From contig JAJTUP010000162.1 of the NCBI GenBank assembly GCA_021399435.1, forward strand, positions 1 to 62,114: 62,114 nt of DNA, given 5' to 3'. Both the position numbers and the translations under genes were made by a program. Below the pieces are notes generated by a model. The model worked only from the letters and a program-made list of their open reading frames with translations. It was not told where the DNA came from and ran no database searches. Of the stretch, positions 53,576 to 62,114 are shown in pieces. The DNA is from Diaporthe sp. PMI_573 (taxonomy: Eukaryota; Ascomycota; Sordariomycetes; Diaporthales; Diaporthaceae). Numbering within the stretch: the stretch's first letter is position 1; every line of letters begins with the position of its first letter.

Positions 53576-55657
53576 ATGCCATCTCCCAGGGGTTTGAGTT
53601 TCCTGAAGTCGTTTTATGATAGACGCAGGGCGCAAATCAGTCTCGATGAGGCAAGGTTACAGCGAACTATGGCAACAAATCATCCAGCACCTGAACTTCC
53701 AGTTCCTCCATTTCCTCAACAGGCAGCCGTGAATCCAAGGGGCACTAGCCAGGAAGGAACTCTCCCATCCACATCTATATCGCATAGCGAGTCAACAGCT
53801 CCTACAACGTCAGAAAGTGGTTCACCGAGGACGTCTCCACCAGGTCTCTCTGCCTCACCGCGGCCTTCAACTATGCAGCGAGATATCGATCTCACGATTG
53901 AGGACATACACCGAGATCTAAAGGCCGATCCCTCAACGTTAGGCCAATTTTCGAACCATGTTGTCTCTCAGGAAACACACACGAATCTCCGCTTCCTCAA
54001 GATACCCCATTTGAAACAATACAACGACTTGTACCCAGAGGTGGTCTGTCAACTGACGGAAAGGGGGGATCATCCTGGAGAAAAACGTTATGTTGCCGTC
54101 TCCTATTGTTGGGAATCATTCACCAGTCTCGGCTCGAATGTGGATGAACGATCGCCCACAGTCCTGGTCAGGCAACGCGGCAAACCTCCCAGAGCTCCTC
54201 AGTGTCCCGCCAAAGTTCTGATGAGGGCGATCGCGTTTGCGGTTTCTGAGGGGGCGTCGCTCATTTGGATCGATCAAGAATGCGTGAATCAAGAGGATCC
54301 TGCCGACGTTCAAAATCATCTGCAATGCAACCACATCATCTTCCAGCAAGCAAAATTTAGTCTTGGTCTTCTAAGCTTCCAGCTGTCCAGAAGTCAAGTC
54401 GGGAGCCTGCAAAGCCTTGAATTGTATCACTCTATGTTTGGTCCAACGCGAGCTGATTTCAGAAGAAGGGCCCTTGCTGAATATGGACTGAAGTCAATTC
54501 TGAGAGAAATACAATGCGCAACTCGGTTGTTAAGAGCTATCCAGAGAGATCGCTGGTTCACAAGGGCGTGGGTTTACCAGGAAAGGCATTCGGCGAATAT
54601 GGACATGCATCTTCTTGTACCATTGTCGACTGAGGGGCTGAAAACGTTTCGCAGTGAGTTTGGTAAAGAGCTTGTTGGAGAAGATTATCCCTTGTTCGTC
54701 GGATCGATCTGTTCAATCGCAGCTACGGTGGGGTTGTACCTCTCTGAGCCGGAACTGGGTCAAGTACTCCAGGAAGATATCTCGGTCAGGGACTCCGCAT
54801 ACGAATCCTTAAACTCACTCCATGAAGCCGCGCAGCTCCTTAGCGGTCCCATCTTTTCCGGGACTTCATTTGACAGAGTCTTCGAATATTTCGAAAGTCG
54901 GTACCTGGGTACGGATCAAGGAGAAGAGATCGACAACATTCGTAACCTTCACCTTCACCAAATTTTTCTCGAACTGGAAAGATGTGACAGCCGGGTTGTC
55001 TCGGATAGGGTGGCGATCTTATCCAACATTATGAACTTTCAACAGAGAGTTATAACGACTTCCGTCAAAAGTTACTCCTGGGCTGTGCTCATGCTCTTGT
55101 GTGCAAACGACTATATTCCATCGGTCCTTATTCGAGAAGAGACGCCGACTCAATCAGATGACTTTTTGCGCTACTCTGTCCCCGCATCGGGACTGATCAT
55201 GCTTGCGTATCAGATGAAAGAGTCGATAGCAGCGGGCAGGTTGGAATTGCAGAAAGAGTTGGAGAACATTTCATGCGCTCTGACAAATTTCTTTGGAAAA
55301 GATATCACTCGACATACAAATTTTCAGGATGCAGTTGAGGATGCAGTGGAAGGTGGCCCGGGTGCTTCTCATATGGATCGGCTTTGGCGGCTCTCAAAAA
55401 TTAAAATGCCAAATTTGAAACGTGTGGTCGTTATCCCACTGTCTGAGACCATTGGCGATATCATTGGAGGAATTGTATCGGTGGACCATGTAGATAACAT
55501 TGGTTTGCAATCTAGCCATGGTGAGTATGTTGTCAGGTATGGTAGAGACACAAATCAGCTCAAGGAAGGCGTCACGTTCATGGCATTTGTTGGGGGATAT
55601 CGTTGGCGTTCCAAATTCATTGATGAGAATTCGACTAAACAGCGCACTAGGATGTAG
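53576..55657 (+). CDS. HET (heterokaryon incompatibility) domain protein
   Basis: 693 residues from the first in-frame ATG; no intron needed. After a Pro/Ser-rich N-terminus, the HET domain begins near residue 170: KRYVAVSYCWESF, then GASLIWIDQECVNQEDPADV near 228 and RDRWFTRAWVYQERHS near 326. These are the three conserved HET blocks. The C-terminal half is helical and unrecognised (FSGTSFDRVFEYFESRYL, LKRVVVIPLSETIGDI). HET proteins control non-self recognition and can trigger cell death on hyphal fusion. Not evidently paired with another het gene here. The upstream frame continues open to 53252, so an earlier exon could exist. Confidence 0.88.
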   Translation: MPSPRGLSFLKSFYDRRRAQISLDEARLQRTMATNHPAPELPVPPFPQQAAVNPRGTSQEGTLPSTSISHSESTAPTTSESGSPRTSPPGLSASPRPSTMQRDIDLTIEDIHRDLKADPSTLGQFSNHVVSQETHTNLRFLKIPHLKQYNDLYPEVVCQLTERGDHPGEKRYVAVSYCWESFTSLGSNVDERSPTVLVRQRGKPPRAPQCPAKVLMRAIAFAVSEGASLIWIDQECVNQEDPADVQNHLQCNHIIFQQAKFSLGLLSFQLSRSQVGSLQSLELYHSMFGPTRADFRRRALAEYGLKSILREIQCATRLLRAIQRDRWFTRAWVYQERHSANMDMHLLVPLSTEGLKTFRSEFGKELVGEDYPLFVGSICSIAATVGLYLSEPELGQVLQEDISVRDSAYESLNSLHEAAQLLSGPIFSGTSFDRVFEYFESRYLGTDQGEEIDNIRNLHLHQIFLELERCDSRVVSDRVAILSNIMNFQQRVITTSVKSYSWAVLMLLCANDYIPSVLIREETPTQSDDFLRYSVPASGLIMLAYQMKESIAAGRLELQKELENISCALTNFFGKDITRHTNFQDAVEDAVEGGPGASHMDRLWRLSKIKMPNLKRVVVIPLSETIGDIIGGIVSVDHVDNIGLQSSHGEYVVRYGRDTNQLKEGVTFMAFVGGYRWRSKFIDENSTKQRTRM

Positions 55658-56696
55658 TCTTCGCTCAATATTAAAGAGGTCACGCTTTAATTTAATGGGG
55701 ATACTGCTAAGGATCCGCAACTTCAGCGGCTGCTGCCGCGGATCAGACGAGGCGTACAAGACTCCCGACGTTGATGTAGGGAGTAACGGCTCGTCTACTT
55801 CTTGGACAATGAATGAACGGATAAAGGAAAAGGTCAAGTCATGAGTAATTTTATGGTTCAGAGTGGAAAGTCCATGTATTTTTGTGCACACCTGTGATCT
55901 GTTGTGTAACTGTCCTCAGGATATGAGCTCCCGTTTTGTACCTCGCCGGCTTCAGTGGCCGGGTTGTTCGGCACGGATGTATCACGTGACTTAAGGCACC
56001 GAATTTTGGCCAGACTCAGGCCCCCTTCTTCGAAGGATTAAAGGGCAACTGAAGCTGCTGCTTCAGATCAGCCAGAGCGCACAGTTCTGTCAGTGTCGAT
56101 GCCCTGCATATATATTCCATGTGCTGATATGTCAAGAAGCTCGGCTTTAAGGGGAAAACACGAAAGGTCGAAGAAGTCTATTGTTTGGCCCGGCTTAGCG
56201 TACAGTCCATTTGAACGCGGACGACTACGTGGTAAGTAGAACCGCAATGTAGCGTCAGTGACGGTTGCTTCGCTTACATCGTCGTAGTTTCTTGACAATA
56301 CTGGCCTTCCGAGTGATGCTCCGTTGCCCAATATTGTGAGAAACTCACTGCCAATGTGTGCATCAAGATGTTTGAAAGTATCATAAATGCCGATGAAGAA
56401 ACCAACCATTGAGAGTGGACATGCGTGGGTTCAAGGATATTGTGCCTTTGATATTGCACTCACGAAACCTCACACATCTGCGACAAGTTCGATTTATATG
56501 ACTGGTCCCGTGGCGCAGTGTCAAGCGCAAGGCTGCCCTACCAGGAACCACATCCGGTCCATCAGAACATTGGACCGGAAACTCACGCACCCCTTTACGC
56601 GCACCCCTTTACGAACGAATTTATAAATTCCGAGAAAAAGCGAGGCGGTGCCCAGCGTTGTACAAAGTACAGATGCTGCAGGTGTCTTAAATTTGA
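55658..56696. other. Mostly non-coding; one unrecognised minus-strand frame (56409-56068)
   Basis: The minus-strand frame 56409-56068 (113 codons: MVGFFIGIYDTFKHLDAHIG ... LSRNYDDVSEATVTDATLRF) has plausible composition but no known motif and no clear exon partners. The rest shows nothing recognisable. Confidence 0.3.
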
Positions 56697-56944
56697 GTAC
56701 GGATATTCGGGCCCAAAAAATCGGATGCCGGGCCCATTCTCATGACTAATCATGTGGCCCCATGTGCGCCAATTGTAATTTCACACCTATTCGCCATACT
56801 AAAAAAAAAATTGTCCCAACACTGGTCATCATGCTACCCCATGAAGTACGATGAAGCTATTCCCAGACGCTCCAGAGCACCAAATAAGCAAAATTCGGCC
56901 CAATTAAGTCGATTAGCTAAAACAAGCGTAATTAGGGCTAATTA
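56697..56944. mobile_element. Diverged MULE terminus fused to the copia element
   Basis: Aligns by eye with the left end of the MULE at 31433-31700. Shared runs include TGACTAATCA, TGTGCGCCAATT, TTCACACCTATTCGCCATAC, GATGAAGCTATTCCCA and AATTA-GTCGATT. The outer end is at about 56697 and the inner side abuts the copia pol frame at about 56945. No transposase or second end is present. Confidence 0.75.
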
Positions 56945-59729
56945 AGTAATCTGGTCGTGTGGAAATGGCGGCGAATAGGAGCGACCCGATCTTTCGTTGG
57001 TAGGTCTGGACCTCGGCTTCTGTGGCGGCATCGCTTCGTGGCATCAACTGTTCGGCTGTCATAGGGGCTGTGTGGGAGAGATTTTTCTTGTTAGCCAGTT
57101 CGGCAATCTTCTCAATATATGTGGTCTGAGCCAGCCAGATCCGTCTGTTTTGTCGGTCTCGGAGAATTTCCATGCCCAGGAACCACTGAATCGGGTCCCC
57201 TCCACTGATTTTATACCTCTCTTGGAGCTGATGGGCAAGTTCGTCGACTTGTTCTTGTCGGCTCTTTCTATACGCGATAATGATATCATCCACGTAGAAG
57301 AAGACCAAGATGCCATTTTTGATGTAGCAACAGGGTTCGTGCGGGACTTGTTTGTATCCACATTGGGCGAGTGTCTTTGTGAACTCCTTCCGCCAGAGCA
57401 GTGGTGAAATCCGCAGCCCATAGAGTGCTTTGTTTAGCATTAAAATCGTGCCTTTCTTCTCGTATCCTCGTGGCATTCTCATGAAGATATCTTGATCAAT
57501 TAGAGCATGGACAAACGCGTTTACCACGTCGTATTGGATCAGCTCGAGATCAAACTTATTTGCGATGGCGATGAGTGTTCTGAATGACCGTCCAGCAAGA
57601 GTGGCTGCGTAGGTTTCTTGGGTTTGTCCTCGCGCTTGTTGGTCTCCGCGTACAACGAGTCGTGCTTTGCACTTCTGAAGAACGCCATGCTTATTGAATT
57701 TGTAGATATATACCCACATGCAGTCCAGGATTTGTTTTCCTGCTGCGCGGCGGTCTTTCTTGAGGATCTCGGTCCATGATCTCATCTCGGCATGGCTCTG
57801 TAGATGGTCAGCTTCTGCTTGTCTGAACATTGGTCCAAGTGGATGGTTTTCTAGATCATTATGCCATCTTGGTGGCTCGGGGAGGTTGTTTCTTTTCAAC
57901 TTCACCCCCTGACGCAAGCGTCTTTCAATTTGTGCCTTCGTCAGGTATTTTCCCTCTGACTTGGCCATCCGGGCAGATTTTGTGCCAGCGATGAATGCGG
58001 CCTGCCACGGGCTTGTCTTTTGATTTTCTTCAGTAGACGGCATTTCTTCGTCAGACTGGGTTTGAATTGTGTGTGCGAGCAGGGCTGATGGCGGCGATCG
58101 AGGAGGAGTAGATAGCAGGGTGAATTTGGCTTCTGTGTAGGGGCCGTTTTCTCGGTCCGCCTCGGAGCGATCATCCTCTGCAGTCTCTACGTCTGCCTCC
58201 TGGATGCTATCGGCAACAGGTCCTTGAGTTTCTTCGGAGGTTTCTTCCGGGGAGTCTTCTTCAATTAGATCTTCTCCTTCCGGTTCCGGTATTGTGTTGT
58301 CGTCTGGGAGGGCGTATTTTCTTGTCCACTCCGCGAGACGATTGATGTCTGTGGTGAGAAGCTCATCTTTGAAGCCTTCCCAATTCCCATCAAACACTTC
58401 GTGCTCATTAAAGATCACGTCTCTTGTATTGACAATCTTTCCGGTAGAGGGAATCCATATCCGGTAGATGTTCGATGATCGGTATCCAACAAGGTAACCA
58501 ATCCATGCACGTGGCTCGAGACGTTGACGTCTTCTTTTCTTGAGCTGTGCGTCTGAGGTCATCGCGTAGGCCTTGCAGCCAAAAACGCGAAGATGAGTTT
58601 GATCTGGTCTTGGATCTGGTCGTGGGATACCCAAGCGTTTGGCAATCGCTGAGTGAAATTGGTAGTAGGGTGCCTTCCAGTCCAGTCCGTAATTTGGTGT
58701 TCGGTTGTTGAGATAGACGGTTGTTCGTCCAATTTCGGGCCAAAGAGAGTGTGGGAGTTTTGAGCTTGTTCGCATTGCACGCATCTTCTCCTTGATCACA
58801 CCCCCTGAGCGCTCGGCTCCTCCGTTTTGTGCTTGTGTGTTGGGTGCTGAGGGCTCGATCTTGATATGTTTTGACTCGAGAAATTCTCTGACGGCTCGTC
58901 TGCGGCTGAACAGTTCTCCGTCACATTCGATGATCTTGACCTTGGTGTTGTATTGAATCTGCATCATCCCTAGAAAGGATTTCATGACGTTGAGCAGGGT
59001 TGTGCTGTCGCGGCTCTCTAAATAATAGTCCCAGATAAGTCCTGATACTCTGCAGGTGAGCAATAGTTGCGACGTATAGTTGTTGATCCCTGGTTCATAG
59101 TCGTGAAAGTCAAGTGCTATTCTTTCGCCTTCTCGTTCGAGGATCTCCCTCGGTGCTCGACGGATTTGCCTCGTGATCTTGGCTAAGGCACAGGCTTCAC
59201 ACTCGACTGTTGTTGGTCCCCGAATGCGCACCCCCTGAGATGAGGCAACTAGGTGCTCAAGCGCGCTCGGGCCTGGGTGACCAAGACGGCCGTGCCAGAG
59301 GATGGCTTCGCCTGTGAGTGGTCTCCTTTTGGTGTAGGTAGTATGTTTCTTCCTCCACGTGTTGAAGGAACCACGTACTTCGTGTGGTTGGTATTCGATG
59401 ACGTATTGGCCGTGGATATCCCTGAGTTTGCACAGGGTCGACCTGTCACGTCGTTTCAAAGTTGTTGGATCGTGTTCGTTGTCCCAAAAGATACCCTTCC
59501 TTCGAAGTTGCCTCAGAGAGACGAGTGTTGTCAGGAGTCGTGGGCAGAGGGCAACGTTTTCGAGGTGTAGGATGGTCGGTCCAGTGCGGAGCGGCATTGT
59601 TCCGTACGCAAGCACTGGCAATTGTCTGTCTCCAGCCCACAGATAGTCGTCGTGTGTGGCTGGTCTTGTGTTGAACAGTCTTTCGCTGTTGTTTGTAATC
59701 GAGATCGTACTCGCTGGGTCAAGTATCAC
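56913..59729 (-). pseudogene. Copia pol: protease remnant, integrase, reverse transcriptase (no RNase H)
   Basis: 938 open codons. Protease region reads ILDPASTISITNN where active copia proteases have D-S/T-G-like DSGAT or DPGST, so the active site looks altered. Integrase: zinc-binding WHGRLGHPGPSALEHL with CEACALAK, then catalytic Asp in IALDFHDYE, Asp in KIIECDGELFS, and Glu near NTQAQNGGAERSGG. Copia-type linker FGCKAYAM. Reverse transcriptase: WVYIYKFNKHGVLQKCKARL, YDVVNAFVHALIDQDIFMRM, LNKALYGLRISPLLW, and catalytic YVDDIII. The reading ends in MULE-derived codons just after AAISTRPD, so RNase H is missing. Open but incapable of full replication. Confidence 0.9.
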
Positions 59730-61044
59730 CGAGTGTCGAAGAGGGTATTCTTCTGCGTTTATGGCAAAAGCTCCCCTAGCTTCTATACTGGCAACACAGT
59801 ACCCCGGGAGTCAATCATCGACTTCCTCGACGGCTTCTTCTTTCGTCGGACGAGGGGTTTTGGACTTGGATTTCGATCTCGGACCCTTGAGGGCTCGGAC
59901 CTGTGCTTGGAGGTCAGCATCATTTTCAAGTGCTTCTTCAGCTCTCTTTTTCAAGTAGCTTCTAGGCTTGAAGCCTTCAAAAGCCTGGTCCGGAAAGACG
60001 TAAAAAGCATTTCGCGAGGGCGTGGGGCATTCTGCAGGCAGGACATCCTTGAGCTGGATCTTCCACGGGCTGTAGATTCCTTTTTTCGCCTGTGCCTCTA
60101 CGTGAACCAGTCGCACCTCTTCGGAGTGGTATTTGATCCTCTGCAGCGTGGGCGTCCCCTTTTTCGCTGCCATGGTCTTTTACACCATCGTACGTCGTCG
60201 CAAAAGCACCTTTTGTGGCTCGTACAGTCTTCTGTACACCCAGTGCTGCGATTTCTTGACGGAGGTCGTTCCCTACTTCGCGAAACTTGAGGCTCCCATC
60301 GGCTATCGCTTGACGTCTTGTTTGCCGGAACATTGTTGTCCAGACCGGGAGAATTCCTCCGATTGCTTGAAGCAGATCTGGTACCCAGACAACTGGGTCT
60401 TGGGTAGTTGAGAGGCCCTGTTTGAGTCCTCTCGCCATGACATCTTCCCACCGATTAACCCATGCTGAAGCTTCCCGGATATTTCGGGGTGGTCTGATGG
60501 CTTGTTTATAAGATGCTAAGACTTCTGTCTTCTCATCCGTCTTGGTCAAGGCACATCTGTTTTCCAGATTCTGGTGCCATTGCCATAGTAGGTCGTCCTC
60601 CCCGCAACATGTGGATTTGTATGCTGGGGAAACCGTTTGGAGTACCCATTTGGTAAGTTTTTCAACGGCCTGGTTTTCTTCCTTATAGGCGGTTTCAAGT
60701 TGTTTATACCAAGTAAGGTCTAGGTTGAATGCCTTAACTCCGTTGTCCGTAAGGTCGGTCATCGTCCATTCGCCGTTTCCTCTTTCTTGAATAATATCCT
60801 CATCTTCCTCCTCGTCGTGTATGGTTTGCGATCTTGCATTTCGCTGCATATGCGGTTTCTTCGTGTATCTCTTTCGACGAATGTCTGGTAGTTTTGGACG
60901 GGGGATGAGGGAAGTCTTTTCTTTGATGTGGGATTGGAGTCCATGCGTTTTGGCCTGGAGTTTGAACTCGTGGTTCCAGTCGTTCCAATCTTCTGGTTTC
61001 GCTAGGAATGCATTGAGGGTCCTCGTATTGACGTAGTCAGTCAT
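56945..61044 (-). mobile_element. Ty1-copia LTR retrotransposon, 3'-truncated and decayed
   Basis: Gag, integrase and reverse transcriptase lie in copia order on the minus strand. The RNase H end and 3' LTR are lost at the MULE junction (about 56945). Gag carries a frameshift and a stop separates gag from pol. A 5' LTR, if present, would be at 61045 onward but its ends were not defined. Confidence 0.9.
59977..61044 (-). pseudogene. Copia gag, frameshifted
   Basis: 355 codons from ATG at 61044: LNAFLAKPEDWNDWNHEFKL, WYKQLETAYKEENQAVEKLT, typical of copia gag. It ends in a zinc-knuckle-like CPACRMPHALAKC. Directly after this Cys a TTTTT run (about 60003) shifts the frame: the continuation FYVFPDQAFEGFKPRSYLKK lies in another frame and runs to a TGA at 59811-59813, after which the pol frame continues in register. 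So one frameshift and one stop separate gag and pol. It could be decay or a programmed slip; decay is more likely given the element's state. Confidence 0.8.
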
Positions 61045-61545
61045 ATTTGAATCGGCTTGAGGCAGTGAGACTCTTAATTGTCAGATTATCACCCTTTTAG
61101 GTATATGGGACGTGTAATTATGGTCCAATTGATGGGGTGGTCACTGTGTGTATTGTGATGATGTCTTGTCTGGGTTCTCTAGTGCGACCCCACCCGTTGG
61201 GGGGCTGGTTTTGTCATGACGGACATATTGATGCCTCAGGCACACACCTCTTGGCTACCCGTCACATCTGACAGCATTCTTTCCTCCTGAATTGCCGAAC
61301 GGGAGAATTGGTTTCGGATCTCGAATCTAAATATTTTATCTTCTTTACAACCTTTGAAATACCTGGTGGCCGCTTGGCGGAGATTCTGGCCACTGGTGGA
61401 TGTCTGGTGTTGCGAACCCCCGCATCAGACGTCATTGTCGTCATGGAAGGTGAACAGGATGTTCCGGGCGGGGGATGTCATCGTCCCCTGCGTAAAAGGA
61501 CCAGAACGACGAGGGCGTTGGAATCCAAGCAGCAAAAAAGGTGCT
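61045..61545. other. Copia 5' leader/LTR candidate and LINE 5' flank
   Basis: Contains a possible copia leader and LTR on the minus-strand side; no repeat pair exists in the window to define it. The boundary with the LINE is not visible. Confidence 0.35.
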
Positions 61546-62114
61546 ATGGAATGGCAGGAAGAGGAGAGCAGTGAGGGAACTCCGAGTCATACCCGAGCTA
61601 AGAAACGGGCCGCGCCTAAGGCAGCTGGTAGCATGAGCGAGGTTGCCCAGAGCCTAAAACGACTCCTGGAACAAGATTTCAATAAGAGAATGGAATCGAT
61701 GAAGGCGGAATTTCAGCTCGAGTTTGCTAAGCTTAGGGACCGCATGGCTGAGGAAGTTACTAGGACTACGGCCCAGATGGCACAAGAATTATCGCAAGTC
61801 CGACAGCAGCTTACCCAGGTTTGCGACAAGCTGGAGCAGACCCGACTACAGCTGGATACACTGAGTAAGGCTCAGGCACCACGATCGCCGGGCCGGACAT
61901 ATTGCAGACGCGGCCAGAATGACACCCGTTAGTACTCCCATCCAATCTCCATCTACGGCCCGATCGGCAACTCCAAAGCCGGTGTTCTGCACAGTGGACA
62001 CATCCAGGGTACCCGAGGATCACATTGGAGACGCTACACCGGCAATGATTCGCAAACCGTTTGAACAGGAAATGCGAATGTCCAGCGACCAGCCGAGTTG
62101 GCGATGTGTTGCAG
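61546..62114 (+). pseudogene. Tad1-like LINE ORF1 (gag-like), frameshifted, runs off the window
   Basis: A coiled coil (SLKRLLEQDFNKRMESMKAE, LRDRMAEEVTRTTAQMAQEL, SQVRQQLTQVCDKLEQTRLQ) is followed by a stop at 61930-61932. In the +1 frame the ORF1 continues: ADAARMTPVSTPIQSPSTAR, PVFCTVDTSRVPEDHIGDAT and KPFEQEMRMSSDQPSWRC, which match the middle of fungal Tad-clade LINE ORF1 proteins as I remember them. An extra T in ACATATTGCAGAC at about 61900 explains the shift. ORF2 lies beyond the window. An alternative start is 61633. Confidence 0.72.

Noticed and set aside
1..62114. CRISPR arrays, bacterial operons or riboswitches
   Set aside because: Introns and protein families show a fungal genome; no regularly spaced repeats of that kind are present.

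Overview
This window looks like a transposon-rich accessory or subtelomere-like region of a filamentous ascomycete (Pezizomycotina, probably a Sordariomycete). Evidence: short GT-AG introns of about 50-135 bp; fungal-specific families (fungal rhodopsin-like membrane protein, HET domain, APSES regulator, P450nor, proteinase-K-type subtilases, DUF3716); and fungal transposon families (hAT, pogo/Fot, MULE, Helitron, Ty1-copia, Tad-like LINE). The species cannot be read from the sequence alone.

Layout. 0-9 kb: a frameshifted F-box gene cut by the window edge; a broken subtilase C-terminus with a complete hAT element (3707-6782, 8-bp target duplication) at its end; and an apparently intact three-exon subtilase (minus strand). 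10-23 kb: a hAT remnant; a broken repeat-containing reading frame; a rhodopsin-like seven-helix gene with one awkward exon junction; a cytochrome P450 pseudogene with two CAG-to-TAG-type stops; an alpha/beta hydrolase gene; and long non-coding stretches. 23-28 kb: an APSES (Mbp1-like) DNA-binding protein with a coiled coil instead of ankyrin repeats. Its frame continues past one in-frame TGA and is then split by a complete pogo-type element in a TA dinucleotide. 28-34.5 kb: another hAT remnant, two uncharacterised genes, and a complete MULE with perfect 59-bp inverted repeats.

34.8-44.1 kb is the most striking block: a Helitron whose four exons join in frame into a RepHel of about 2,094 residues (DUF6570-like, Rep HUH and PIF1-type helicase regions). 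A divergently transcribed accessory gene of unknown function lies on one side, and a cysteine-rich DUF3716 gene converges on it from the other. 44-49 kb is a mosaic of TE pieces (pogo-like transposase with a changed catalytic Asp, possible LTR, truncated hAT) ending in a truncated subtilase N-terminus. 50-56 kb holds two host-type genes: P450nor (fungal nitric oxide reductase, seven exons, at least one GC-AG intron) and a HET-domain gene. 56.7-62.1 kb is a MULE end fused to a 3'-truncated, broken copia element, followed by the start of a LINE ORF1 that runs off the window.

The host genes do not form an obvious biosynthetic cluster. The common theme is a dynamic compartment in which secreted proteases, P450s and self/non-self (HET) genes sit among recent and decayed mobile elements. 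Several TE reading frames are intact (hAT, MULE, RepHel), so RIP seems weak or absent on these copies, although one P450 carries RIP-type nonsense changes.
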